From contig NZ_AKGD01000001.1 in assembly GCF_000271305.1 (NCBI RefSeq), positions 1,798,001 through 1,862,000 on the forward strand: a stretch of DNA of 64,000 nucleotides, in the 5' to 3' direction. Under the pieces are notes generated by a model. That model did no database searches. It saw nothing but the letters and a program-made list of their open reading frames with translations, and was not told where the DNA came from. This stretch comes from Hydrocarboniphaga effusa AP103. Its GTDB lineage: Bacteria > Pseudomonadota > Gammaproteobacteria > Nevskiales > Nevskiaceae. How positions within the stretch are numbered: position 1 is the stretch's first letter; each line of letters opens with the position of its first letter. Of the stretch, positions 21,254 to 30,148 are shown one piece after another. A program made the translations under genes and the position numbers.

Positions 21254-22387
21254 CTACAGCGCGCCGAGGAAGGCGATGCCGGCGAACGCGAAGCCTGCGC
21301 AAGGCGCGGCCGCGGCCACCGCTTCGGCATACGAGATGGTGGTCGCCGAACCGCCCTGCGGCGTCAACGTCACGGTGCCGTCGTTGTTGAACTGAACGGT
21401 CGCCGAGGTCGAGCCGCTGCTGAGCTTGATGATGCCGGCGCCGTACGGACTGCCGTTGCCGCTGGTGTCGGGCACCAGCGGCTGCGTGGTTTCCACGGCG
21501 AGGCTCGCGCTCGTGCAATTGGCGCCAGCCGGCACCGGCGAGATGCCGAAGCCGTACCGGCCTTCGATCCGCACGCCGTCGCTCGCGCTGACGATCTTGA
21601 ACGGCGCCTCGCTGGTGCCGATGAAGCTGGTGAAATCGCCGCTGGCCGAACCGCCCTGTCCGCCCGAGCTGGCCGAGGTTTCGTAGTCGCCGTCGAGCAG
21701 CAGCGAGAAACGGCTGTCGCTGCCCGAATTGGTCGACTTGGAGTCGAGCCGGTAGCCGACGTCGAAATCGAGCTCGGTCTGGCTGCTGAAGTTCTGCCCG
21801 CCCGCGCTGCCGCTGGTCTTCACGTCGAACTCGTACTCGAACGGCGCATTGGCGCCTTCGCCGACCCTGGCGTAGAGCACCGAACCCGCATCCTCGATGC
21901 CGCCGGCTTCCGACAGGCCATTGAGCTTCACGCTGTACTCGATGTTCTGTCCGCCCTGGCTCTGGCGGTTCGCGTAGGTGCAGTTCACCGCCCGCGTGCC
22001 GGACACCGGCATCGCCTGGTTGGTGAACGGCGAGCCGACGTTCTTGCTGGCTTCGGCGACATCCTGGAATTCGCCGCCGTCGGGACAGGCTTCGCCGGCC
22101 TTGGCGATGCTGCGCGCGGCAGCCGTCGGCACCGGCGTGGCGACCGCATCGAGCGTGCTGATGGTGGTGAGCAACTGGCCGAGCGTCCCGACCTGCGCCT
22201 GCACCGCCTGCGGCGAGCTCAGATCGGCATTGCCGAGCGAGACGCTGCCACCGCCGGGCGTGTCGCCGCCACCATCGCCGTCATCACCATCGTCGTTACC
22301 GCAGGCGCCGAGCAGCAGCGTGAGCGCAGCGGCCGAAGACAGCATCAGCGAGCGAGCGGCCCGCGCATTCCATTGTTTGCGTTTCAT
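21254..22387 (-). CDS. putative lipoprotein of unknown function
   Basis: 377 residues. The signal peptide ends in LLLGACG (lipobox Cys about 29), followed by an Asp/Gly-rich linker. The body is Ser/Gly/Gln-rich with alternating beta-strand patterns (QNIEYSVKLNGLSEAGGIED, FEYEFDVKTSGSAGGQNFSS, ELDFDVGYRLDSKS) and a hydrophobic end (AAAPCAGFAFAGIAFLGAL). No known domain is recognisable to me; it may form a beta-barrel-like or sandwich fold at the outer membrane. Four Cys beyond the lipobox could form disulfides. It lies alone between DUF1003 and dgt in the same direction, with 121 nt to dgt. Confidence 0.6.
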   Translation of the reverse strand: MKRKQWNARAARSLMLSSAAALTLLLGACGNDDGDDGDGGGDTPGGGSVSLGNADLSSPQAVQAQVGTLGQLLTTISTLDAVATPVPTAAARSIAKAGEACPDGGEFQDVAEASKNVGSPFTNQAMPVSGTRAVNCTYANRQSQGGQNIEYSVKLNGLSEAGGIEDAGSVLYARVGEGANAPFEYEFDVKTSGSAGGQNFSSQTELDFDVGYRLDSKSTNSGSDSRFSLLLDGDYETSASSGGQGGSASGDFTSFIGTSEAPFKIVSASDGVRIEGRYGFGISPVPAGANCTSASLAVETTQPLVPDTSGNGSPYGAGIIKLSSGSTSATVQFNNDGTVTLTPQGGSATTISYAEAVAAAAPCAGFAFAGIAFLGAL

Positions 22388-22508
22388 CGTGGTCTCCCCT
22401 GGAGCGTGAACTCGACTTCGAGTCGCGGCAGGCTAGGTCCGGGCTGGCGATGAAACGACCCCCAGGACAGGGGGTATGCCCGCGCTTCGTCGCAACGACG
22501 GGCTGGCG

Positions 22509-23657
22509 TCAGCGCAAGCGCCGCGGATCGAACAGGCGTTCGTGCTCGTCGAGCGCGTAGCGGTCGGTCATGCCGGCGATGTAATCGGCGACCACGCGCG
22601 CGCGGCCTTCCGCGCCGTCTTCGGCTTCGATGCTGGCGGCGGCGATGGCGAATTCGGGCGGCATCAGGCGCAGGTCTTCGAACAGGGCCGCGAACAGGTC
22701 GCGCACCACGCGCTGCGCCTTGTTCATGACGCGATAGACCTGGTGATGCCGATACAGCTGCGCATGCAGGAAGCGCTTGAGTTCGACGATCTCGGCGCGC
22801 ATCGCCTCGCTGTAGCTCATCAGCGGCGCCTGCTGCGCGCGCACTTCGTCGATGTGCTGCACGCCCGAGTCGGCGATGCGCCCGGCGCTCGTCGAGGTCA
22901 GGTCTTCGACGAAGGTGCTCATGATGCGGCGGATGGTTTCGTGACGCTCCTGCTTGGGCGGCAGCGGGCCGTAGGCCTGCAGCACCATGTCGTGATGGCG
23001 GCGGAACAGCGGCACTTCGCGCAATTGCGGAACCGTCAGCAGGCCCGCGCGCAGGCCATCGTCGATGTCGTGGTTGTTGTAGGCGATTTCGTCGGCGAGG
23101 TTCGCGAGCTGCGCTTCGAGGCTCGGCTGGCCGCGTTCGATGAAGCGCCGGCCGACGTCGCCGAGCTTGCGGGCGCGTGCGAGCGAGCAGTGCTTGAGAA
23201 TGCCTTCGCGCGTTTCGAAGCTCAGGTTGAGCCCGCGAAAGCTCGCGTACTTGTCTTCGAGCTCGTCGACCACGCGCAGCGATTGCGCGTTGTGCTCGAA
23301 ACCGCCGTAGGGCCTGGTGACTTCGTTGAGCGCATCCTGCCCGGCGTGACCGAACGGCGTATGGCCGAGATCGTGCGCGAGCGAGATCGCCTCGCAGAGA
23401 TCTTCGTTGAGCCGCAGGCTGCGCGCCATCGTGCGCGCGAGCTGGGCCACTTCGAGCGAATGCGTGAGCCGCGTGCGAAACAGATCGCCCTCGTGGTTCA
23501 CGAACACCTGCGTCTTGTATTCGAGCCGGCGGAACGCGGCCGAATGGATGATGCGATCGCGATCGCGCATGTAGGCGCTGCGATTGTTCGGCCCGGGCTC
23601 GGCATGGCGCCGGCCGCGCGTGTGGATTTCGAGCGCTGCGTAAGGGGCGAGGTCCAT
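22509..23657 (-). CDS. dgt: deoxyguanosinetriphosphate triphosphohydrolase-like protein (HD domain)
   Basis: 382 residues, the shorter dGTPase-like class. The HD metal site is visible: H66 in FRTRLTHSLEVAQLAR, H95-D96 in SLAHDLGHTPFGHAG, and a later Asp in LANLADEIAYNNHD. The N-terminal YMRDRDRIIHSAAFRRLEYKTQVF is the usual opening of the family. It hydrolyses dNTPs to deoxynucleosides and triphosphate. The start was set at ATG 23655-23657 (MDLAPYAALE); upstream sequence in the same frame is the antisense of the MFS gene. Only 8 nt separate it from the MFS stop, so both are probably co-transcribed. Confidence 0.9.
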   Translation of the reverse strand: MDLAPYAALEIHTRGRRHAEPGPNNRSAYMRDRDRIIHSAAFRRLEYKTQVFVNHEGDLFRTRLTHSLEVAQLARTMARSLRLNEDLCEAISLAHDLGHTPFGHAGQDALNEVTRPYGGFEHNAQSLRVVDELEDKYASFRGLNLSFETREGILKHCSLARARKLGDVGRRFIERGQPSLEAQLANLADEIAYNNHDIDDGLRAGLLTVPQLREVPLFRRHHDMVLQAYGPLPPKQERHETIRRIMSTFVEDLTSTSAGRIADSGVQHIDEVRAQQAPLMSYSEAMRAEIVELKRFLHAQLYRHHQVYRVMNKAQRVVRDLFAALFEDLRLMPPEFAIAAASIEAEDGAEGRARVVADYIAGMTDRYALDEHERLFDPRRLR

Positions 23658-23665
23658 GTGCGATT

Positions 23666-24952
23666 CTAAGTCGGATCGCGCGGGGCTCGCGTGGCTTTGC
23701 GAAACGCAAGCGTGGCCAGCAAACCGACGAGCGCCAGAGCCGCCACGACGAGGAACACCTGGCGATGGCCCAGCGCGCCCGGATGGCGGTCGAGCAGCCA
23801 GCCGATCAGCGGCCCGGCGAAGACATCGGGCAAATAGCCGATCACCGAAACCAGGCCGACGGCGCTGCCGGTGACCGCCAGCGGCACGCGAGCCTCGTTC
23901 ATGACCGCGTGATAGATCGCGCGCAGCGCATAGATGGCGAGACTCGTGACGGCGACGGTGGTGACGAACATGGCCGGCAACCGCATCAGCGACGGTGCGG
24001 CGCTCGCCAGCGCGAGCGCGCCCGCCATCAGCAGCGCGAAGCCTGCGGCCAGCAGGCGCGAGCCCTGCACGCGATCGGCGAGCAGGCCCGCTCCGAGCGC
24101 GGCGAGCGGCCGCATCCAGAAGGCCAGGCTGCCGAGGCGTGCGGCGGCGACATCGTCGTAGCCGAGCACCTCGTATGCGTAGAGCCCGAAGTTGTCGGTG
24201 GCCTTGTAGGCGAAGTAGGCGCAGACGATGACGACCGCCTGCAGCCAGACGCCCGGCAGTCTCGCCGCGGCGCGCACAGCGCCGAAAGTCGTCCGCGGTT
24301 CTCGATTCGCCTCGACCGTGCCGCGCGGCAGCGCGAACCAGGCGAACGCCGCGGCGAGCATCGTGAGAACGGCACCGGCCGAGATCACCTGCGCGAGCGC
24401 CGCGCGGCGCTGTGCGAGCGTGGCGCTCTGCACGTCGGCCGGCAGCAGCGAGGCGAACAGGCTTACCGCGAGCGACGCCAGCACCGCCGCGAGCAATCCA
24501 CGTCCGCCGTCGAGCAGGCCGTAGGCCCGCCCCTGCGTATCGTCGCCGCCCCACTCGCGCGCGGCACGGATCAGCGCCGCCCAGAACAGCAGAATCGAAC
24601 TGACGCCCCAGAACGCGTAAAGCAGCCGGAGCACGCCGATCGCAGGAACGCTCGCGAACACCCCGCCGCCGAGCGCGGTGATGGCGAGCGCGATGGCGAT
24701 GAGCCGGCGCGGCGCGATGCGGTCGGCCAGCGGTCCGCCGAGGAAGTACGAGACCATCGCCACCGCACCGTAGACCGAGAACGCGCTGCCGAGCTGCAGG
24801 TTGCTGAGCCCGAAGACGTCGAGAAACGTCGTGCGGAACACGCGCACGATCACGAACGGCAGCACGAACATGGTTTCGCCCGCGACGATCAGCGCGAGCA
24901 TCGCGAGCGCGCGCGATCGGGAATCGAGAGCGGAAGCGGGCGAGCCGGGCAT
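23666..24952 (-). CDS. MFS transporter
   Basis: 428 residues with about 12 hydrophobic helices. The loop between helices 2 and 3 reads GGPLADRIAPRRLIAIAL, the MFS G-x-x-x-D-R-x-G-R-R type motif, and a second copy (GAGLLADRVQGSRLLAAGFA) lies in the C-terminal half. The substrate cannot be told. It precedes dgt in the same direction. A hairpin at 24996-25020 separates it from aroB. Confidence 0.85.
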   Translation of the reverse strand: MPGSPASALDSRSRALAMLALIVAGETMFVLPFVIVRVFRTTFLDVFGLSNLQLGSAFSVYGAVAMVSYFLGGPLADRIAPRRLIAIALAITALGGGVFASVPAIGVLRLLYAFWGVSSILLFWAALIRAAREWGGDDTQGRAYGLLDGGRGLLAAVLASLAVSLFASLLPADVQSATLAQRRAALAQVISAGAVLTMLAAAFAWFALPRGTVEANREPRTTFGAVRAAARLPGVWLQAVVIVCAYFAYKATDNFGLYAYEVLGYDDVAAARLGSLAFWMRPLAALGAGLLADRVQGSRLLAAGFALLMAGALALASAAPSLMRLPAMFVTTVAVTSLAIYALRAIYHAVMNEARVPLAVTGSAVGLVSVIGYLPDVFAGPLIGWLLDRHPGALGHRQVFLVVAALALVGLLATLAFRKATRAPRDPT

Positions 24953-24995
24953 CGGCCGAGTCTGAGCGCCGGACTCGGCCGCTCAGCTGAAGCAG

Positions 24996-25020
24996 CCGCG
25001 CCGGCAGGGCGCCGGCGCGG
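24996..25020. terminator. GC hairpin between aroB and the MFS gene
   Basis: CCGCGCCGGC (24996-25005) pairs with GCCGGCGCGG (25011-25020), loop of 5. It lies 14 nt after the aroB stop on the minus strand. There is no T-tract. Confidence 0.4.
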
Positions 25021-25034
25021 TGTCGATCACAAGC

Positions 25035-26135
25035 TCAGCTCGTCGTCCGGCAGGCTGCGGCAAGGGTCTCGTCGAGCAGGTCCTGCTCGAAATCCGACGA
25101 CAGCACCGCGTCGCCGAGGCCGCGCAGCAGGATCAGGCGCAGCTTGCCAGCCTTGACCTTCTTGTCGAGGCCCATGAGGTCGCGGAAGTGCTCGGCCGTC
25201 ATGCCTTTGGGCGGCGCCACCGGCAACCCGGCGCGGGCGATCAGGGCGGTGCAGCGGGCCGCGACGGCCTCGGTGATCCAGCCGTGGCGCGCCGACAGGT
25301 CGGCGGCGAGTACCAGGCCGGTCGCCACCGCCTCGCCGTGCAGCCACTCGGTGTAGCCCGTGTAGGTCTCGATCGCGTGGCCGAAGGTGTGGCCGAGGTT
25401 TAGCAATGCGCGCGGACCGCTGCCGGTTTCGCGCTCGTCGAGGCCGACGATGCGCGCCTTGATCGCGCAGCAGCGCTCGATGATCTCGGCAAGCGAGTTC
25501 GGATTCAGGCTCAGGATGCGGTCGAGGTTGCTCTCGAGCCACTCGAACAGCAGGCCGTCGGCGAGCATGCCGTACTTGATGACTTCGGCGAGCCCGGCGA
25601 GCAGCTCGCGCTTGGGCAGCGTCGCCAGCGTGTCGGTGTCGGCGACCACCGAAATGGGCTGGTGGAAGGCGCCGATCAGGTTCTTGCCGCGCGCATGGTT
25701 GACGCCGGTCTTGCCGCCGACCGAGGAGTCGACCTGGGCCAGCAGCGTGGTCGGAATCTGGATGAAGTCGATGCCGCGCTGGTAGATCGAGGCGACGAAG
25801 CCGGTCAGGTCGCCGATGACGCCACCGCCGAGCGCGATCAGGCAGCCGTCGCGCGACAGCCGACTCTCGAGCAGCCAGTCGAGCACCTTGCCGGCGCTGT
25901 CCCAGGTTTTGCTGGCCTCACCGGCCGGCACCACGTAGACCTGATCGCGGGTCAGCGACAGTGCGCCGAGCAGGGCCTCGAGGTAGAGCGGCTCGACGTT
26001 GCTGTCGGTGACGACGCGCAGGCTGCGGCCGGCGCTTTCGGGAAAAGCGGTATCGAGGCCGGCGATGCTGCGGCCGATGCGGATGGGGTAGCTGCGAGCA
26101 CCGAGCTCGACTTTGAGGATGCGGGTGTTGTTCAA
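25035..26135 (-). CDS. aroB: 3-dehydroquinate synthase
   Basis: 366 residues, the usual size. NAD-binding LIALGGGVIGDLTGFVASIY and QIPTTLLAQVDSSVGGKTGV are present, and the zinc ligands lie in ALLNLGHTFGHAIETYTGY and the preceding VIKYGMLADG segment. It makes 3-dehydroquinate from DAHP in the shikimate pathway. It follows aroK by 58 nt in the same direction, as in many gammaproteobacteria; aroG, the previous pathway step, is also in this window. Confidence 0.97.
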   Translation of the reverse strand: MNNTRILKVELGARSYPIRIGRSIAGLDTAFPESAGRSLRVVTDSNVEPLYLEALLGALSLTRDQVYVVPAGEASKTWDSAGKVLDWLLESRLSRDGCLIALGGGVIGDLTGFVASIYQRGIDFIQIPTTLLAQVDSSVGGKTGVNHARGKNLIGAFHQPISVVADTDTLATLPKRELLAGLAEVIKYGMLADGLLFEWLESNLDRILSLNPNSLAEIIERCCAIKARIVGLDERETGSGPRALLNLGHTFGHAIETYTGYTEWLHGEAVATGLVLAADLSARHGWITEAVAARCTALIARAGLPVAPPKGMTAEHFRDLMGLDKKVKAGKLRLILLRGLGDAVLSSDFEQDLLDETLAAACRTTS

Positions 26136-26193
26136 GCGCGACGGAAAGCCAGAAAGGACGAATCGGGCGGCGGGCCGACGTCGATCGCGAGGA

Positions 26194-26724
26194 TCAGACG
26201 GCGGTCGCCGGTCGGTCGATATGATCCTCTATTTCGCGGGCCAGCTGGCGGGCGTTGCGACCGTCGGTGCTGATCACGAGGTCGGCGATCTCGCGATAAA
26301 GAGGGTCGCGATCCTCGAACAGGCGCTGCAGCACCTCGCGCCGGTCGGGCACGTTCTGCAGCAGCGGCCGGTTGTCGTTGCGCGAAGTGCGGTGCTGCTG
26401 CTGGTCGACGCTCGCGTGCAGGTAGACCACGAAGCCGCGCGCCGACAGCCATTGCCGGCTGTCGGCATCGAGCACCGCGCCGCCACCGGTGGCCAGCACG
26501 ATGCCGCTGCGCTGGGTCAGGTCGGCGATCACCAGGCGCTCGCGCTTGCGAAAGCCGGACTCGCCCTCTTTCTCGAAGATCAGCGGGATATCGACCCCGG
26601 TGCGCTCCTCGATCTCGGTATCGCTGTCGATGAATTCGAGTCCCCGCGCCTCGGCCAGCCGCTTGCCGACCGTGGTCTTGCCGGCACCCATCGGGCCGAT
26701 CAGGAAGATGTTGCTCTTGTTCAC
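26194..26724 (-). CDS. aroK: shikimate kinase
   Basis: 176 residues. Walker A GPMGAGKTTVGKRLA (residues 10-24), shikimate-binding FIDSDTEIEERTG with the Asp pair, and TGGGAVLDAD are clear. It phosphorylates shikimate at O3. The start is GTG (26722-26724). No Shine-Dalgarno is seen before it; the minus strand instead carries CCTCCTCCTC there. It sits 12 nt downstream of the Big_1 lipoprotein gene and upstream of aroB. Confidence 0.95.
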   Translation of the reverse strand: MNKSNIFLIGPMGAGKTTVGKRLAEARGLEFIDSDTEIEERTGVDIPLIFEKEGESGFRKRERLVIADLTQRSGIVLATGGGAVLDADSRQWLSARGFVVYLHASVDQQQHRTSRNDNRPLLQNVPDRREVLQRLFEDRDPLYREIADLVISTDGRNARQLAREIEDHIDRPATAV

Positions 26725-26736
26725 AGAGGAGGAGGA

Positions 26737-27786
26737 CTAGTTGTTGATCACAATGGTGACCGCCTGTGTCGCCAGCGAGCCCGCCGTGATATTGATCTTG
26801 GCGGTGCCCGCGACCCCATTGGCCCGGTAGAGCGCCGTGGCGATACCGCTGCTGTCGGTGGTGGCGACGGTGGGCGACAGCGTCCCGCCCGACGGTGCGC
26901 TGGCGATCGAAAAGCTCACACTCGCCCCGCTGACGGCGTTGCCCGAACCATCGACCACTTTCGCCGTCAGCGTACTGGCGCCGTTGGCGGCGCTGATCGG
27001 AGAGGCGGCGGCCACCGTAAAGGAGGCCGGCTCACCGATGTAGCGCAGCGTCAATGTCGCGGTGGGGCTGGTGCCGCTCCCGGACTCGCCGGTCGCGGTG
27101 ATGGTTTCGGTACCCGCCGTGCTCGAGACCACCTGCAGGCGTGCAAAGCCGCTGCTGTCGGTGGACAGCGTCAACCGGTTCGCCGCATTGCCGTCGGCGT
27201 CCACCAGGGTCCCGAGCTTGGCGGAGAACGTGACCGGCGCACTGACGGCGAGGCTGTTCGAGGTCCATTGCAGCACCAGCGGCTGCAGCGAATTGAGCGA
27301 GACCGTGGTTGCGGCCGCCGGCGCAGTGAACTGGAACACCGCAGGCGTCATCTTGATGTCTTTGGTGACCTCCAGCGCCTTGCCGCCCACCATCCCCTTG
27401 GCCGTGACGTAGGCGATGCCGGTCACCGGGGTGGTGGTGGCGGTTCCGCTGCTGCTGGTGCCGGTGCGGATCGCCGAGAGCGTGAAAGGCAGCTCACCGC
27501 GCGCGTCCGTCGTGGTATCGGTGCTCGCCAGCGACAAGGTGCCGAGGCTCGTCGTCAGCGTGATGGCGACGCCCGAAACCGGCGCCGTGCCGAGCAGGGC
27601 GCTGACGACGTAAGACTGGCTGCCTCCGGAGCTGACGCTTTCCGGCCCCGTGATCGTCAGGGCCGGCGTGGTCACGGCGCCCGGATCGCTGCTGAGGTCG
27701 CCGCCGCTGTCCGAGCTGCTGCCGCAGCCGACCAGCAGCGACGCGAGGGCCAGCCAGGCGCCGCCGAGAAAATGACCGAGTTTCAT
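26737..27786 (-). CDS. lipoprotein with tandem Big_1 (invasin-type) Ig-like domains
   Basis: 349 residues. The signal peptide ends in SLLVGCGSSS (lipobox Cys about 21). Three Ig-like domains follow: residues about 40-135 (LTITGPESVSSGGSQSYVVS), 140-235, and 245-349 (FTVAAASPISAANGASTLTA-KVVDGSGNAVSGASVSFSI). The pattern matches bacterial Ig-like Big_1 domains found in surface proteins. It lies between pilQ and aroK in the same direction (152 nt after pilQ, 12 nt before aroK), where pil-aro clusters normally have no such gene. A surface or pilus-related role is possible but unproven. The frame is open 20 codons upstream, but the ATG at the lipoprotein signal was chosen. Confidence 0.75.
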   Translation of the reverse strand: MKLGHFLGGAWLALASLLVGCGSSSDSGGDLSSDPGAVTTPALTITGPESVSSGGSQSYVVSALLGTAPVSGVAITLTTSLGTLSLASTDTTTDARGELPFTLSAIRTGTSSSGTATTTPVTGIAYVTAKGMVGGKALEVTKDIKMTPAVFQFTAPAAATTVSLNSLQPLVLQWTSNSLAVSAPVTFSAKLGTLVDADGNAANRLTLSTDSSGFARLQVVSSTAGTETITATGESGSGTSPTATLTLRYIGEPASFTVAAASPISAANGASTLTAKVVDGSGNAVSGASVSFSIASAPSGGTLSPTVATTDSSGIATALYRANGVAGTAKINITAGSLATQAVTIVINN

Positions 27787-27938
27787 AGCCGACCAGGCGA
27801 AAAGTTGGCTGCCAGTATAGCCAAGCCGCCGATCGGCCCGGTCCATGGAAGCCTCTGAAAACGCAGGGAACAGGGCTTCGGTAGCTTTTGTCTACGTGAG
27901 CCGCGGGGCGGGCCGGCGGCACCGGCTCCCAGTTGATC

Positions 27939-30131
27939 TCAGTTGATCTGCAGGCCTTCGCGCAGGATGCGCGGCGTCACGAATACCAGCAGCTCGTCGC
28001 GGTTGTTGACCGTGGTCCGGTTGCGGAACGCAGCCCCGAGAATCGGAATGTCGCCGAGCAGCGGGATCTTCGAAACGCTGTTGCGGTTCTCCTGCTGGTA
28101 GATGCCGCCGAGCACCACGGTCTGGCCGTTCTCGACGAGCACCTGCGTGGTGACCTTGCGCGTATCGATCGACGGAACCTGGCCGCCGCTGCCGGTGGTA
28201 TAGGTCTGGCCGACGCTGTCGTTGTTGACCGCCAGGTCCATGATGATGCGATCGTCCGGCGTGATCTGCGGCGTGACGTTGAGCGACAGCACCGCCTTCT
28301 TGAACGAGACCGACGTTGCGCCGCTGCTGGCCGCTTCCTGGTACGGAATCTCCACGCCCTGCTCGATCGAAGCCTGCTTGGCGTTGCTGGTGATCACGCG
28401 CGGCGTCGAGATGATTTCGCCGCGGCCTTCGGCCTGCAGCGCCGAAAGCTCGAGATCGACGAGATAGTTCTTGCCGAGCAAGGCCAGCGCGATCTTGCCC
28501 GCGCTGTCGCTGGCAGCCGGCAGGTTCACGTTGAAGCGATCGTTGAGCGCGCCGGGCGACACCGGAAAGCCGCCATTGCTGAGGTAATCGTTGACCGAGG
28601 TGTCGTTGGCCTCGGCACTGCCCGAGGTCGAGATGATGCCGTTGCGGCCATTGCGCCTCACCGCGCTGACGCCGAAGCGCGCGCCGAGTTCTTTGGAATA
28701 GTCGTTGTTGGCGATCACGATGCGCGATTCGATGAGCACCTGGCGCACCGGAATGTCGAGCCGCGCGATCAGCGTGCGAATTTCGTTGATCTTCTCGCGC
28801 GTCTCGAGCACCAGCAGCGTGTTGGTGCGATCGTCGATCGACACGCGGCCGCGTTCGGACAGGATCGAGTTCTCGCCCGACTTCAGCAGCGCGGCAACGT
28901 CCGCCACCTTGGCGTAGTTGACCTGGATCAGCTCCGAACGCAGCGGCGCAAGCTCCACCTTCTGCTTCTCGGCCTCGGCCTCGATCTTGTCGCGCTCGGC
29001 GAGTTCGGCCAGCGGCGCGACGATCATCACGTTGCCCTGCTGGCGCATGCCGAGGCCCTTGGTGCGCAGGATGATGTCGAGCGCCTGGTCCCAGGGCACG
29101 TTCTGCAAGCGCATCGCGATCTCGCCGGTCACCGAATCGGACACCACCATGTTGGTGCCGGCCACGTCCGCGATGATCTGCAACAGCGAGCGGATGTCGA
29201 TGCTCTGGAACGACAGCGACACCTTCTCGCCGGTGTACTGCGGATCGGTCTTCTTGCGCTCGTCGCGCTGCGTCTGCGACAGCGGCTGCAACTCGATGAT
29301 GGTCTGGTTGCCGAGTTGCGTGGTCTTCTGTTCGAAGTCGCCGCCGGTCACCGGCACGATGACGACCTGTGCATCCGAGCCCGTCTTGAGCACATCGACG
29401 AACTTCACCGGCGTGGCGAAATCGAGCACGTCGAGCCGGCGCACCTGCGCATCGGCCAGATTCACGTTGCGGAAGCGCGCCACCACGCGACCACCTTCGT
29501 CGCTGACGTTGGCGACCGCTTGCGGATTGTCGAGCGACACGATGATGCGGCCTTCGCCCTTTTCACCGCGGCGAAAATCGACGTGCGTGATCGACGCCAC
29601 CGCCGGCACGGCACTGATCGCGGCCACCGGCCCCGACAAGGTCGAATAGTTTTGCGGCGGAACGCCCGAGCTCAGTGGCGCATTCGCCGAAGGCAGCGCA
29701 TCGATCGTCACGAAGATGCGGTTGCCGTCGACGCGAACCTTGTAGCCGACCATCTGCGTGAGCTCGATCACCAGGCGCGTGCGGTCCTTGTTTTCGGCCG
29801 CCGACAGCGCCTGCACCTTGGCGAGGTTGACCTTGCGATAACGCTCGGCCATCGCCAGCCGCGTCTGCGGCAGGTCGATCGAAACACGGGCCGGCGACTC
29901 GTTCGGAAACACGATGGGCTCGGGCGCCGCGCTCGACAGCGTCAAGGTCACCAGTACGCGACCGCCTTCGAGGGCCGCCGCATCGGCGGACTGCAGCGCA
30001 CGTGACATCTGCGCGTTCGACATGCCCGGCAGCAGCGCGAGCACGGCGAGCAGCAGGCTCATCATTGTCATCGTCGGCTTGCGAGTCCGCGATGCGCGCC
30101 CGATGGACGCGATTGTTGTGCGAGGCTTCAT
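27939..30131 (-). CDS. pilQ: type IV pilus secretin PilQ
   Basis: About 730 residues. A signal sequence (MSLLLAVLALLPGMSNAQ) is followed by one or two AMIN domains (VLVTLTLSSAAPEPIVFPNE), the N0/STN region (VSLSFQSIDIRSLLQIIADV), N1 (LIQVNYAKVADVAALLKSGE) and the secretin core (VLIESRIVIANNDYSKELGA, later QTVVLGGIYQQENRNSVSKI). It forms the outer-membrane ring through which the pilus passes. It is the last gene of pilMNOPQ. ATG 30131 has GGGAG about 10 nt upstream; ATG 30152 overlaps the pilP stop as ATGA and is a real alternative. Confidence 0.95.
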   Translation of the reverse strand: MKPRTTIASIGRASRTRKPTMTMMSLLLAVLALLPGMSNAQMSRALQSADAAALEGGRVLVTLTLSSAAPEPIVFPNESPARVSIDLPQTRLAMAERYRKVNLAKVQALSAAENKDRTRLVIELTQMVGYKVRVDGNRIFVTIDALPSANAPLSSGVPPQNYSTLSGPVAAISAVPAVASITHVDFRRGEKGEGRIIVSLDNPQAVANVSDEGGRVVARFRNVNLADAQVRRLDVLDFATPVKFVDVLKTGSDAQVVIVPVTGGDFEQKTTQLGNQTIIELQPLSQTQRDERKKTDPQYTGEKVSLSFQSIDIRSLLQIIADVAGTNMVVSDSVTGEIAMRLQNVPWDQALDIILRTKGLGMRQQGNVMIVAPLAELAERDKIEAEAEKQKVELAPLRSELIQVNYAKVADVAALLKSGENSILSERGRVSIDDRTNTLLVLETREKINEIRTLIARLDIPVRQVLIESRIVIANNDYSKELGARFGVSAVRRNGRNGIISTSGSAEANDTSVNDYLSNGGFPVSPGALNDRFNVNLPAASDSAGKIALALLGKNYLVDLELSALQAEGRGEIISTPRVITSNAKQASIEQGVEIPYQEAASSGATSVSFKKAVLSLNVTPQITPDDRIIMDLAVNNDSVGQTYTTGSGGQVPSIDTRKVTTQVLVENGQTVVLGGIYQQENRNSVSKIPLLGDIPILGAAFRNRTTVNNRDELLVFVTPRILREGLQIN

Positions 30132-30148
30132 CTGCGCGGGACTCCCAA

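Noticed and set aside
22458..22475. Small hairpin ACCCCC-AGGACA-GGGGGT between dgt and the lipoprotein gene
   Set aside because: The arms are only 6 bp, there is no T-tract, and it lies where the lipoprotein promoter should be; not strong enough to list as a terminator.
27930..27949. Tandem CAGTTGATCT repeat at the pilQ stop
   Set aside because: A ten-base microduplication that copies the end of pilQ; no sign of function.
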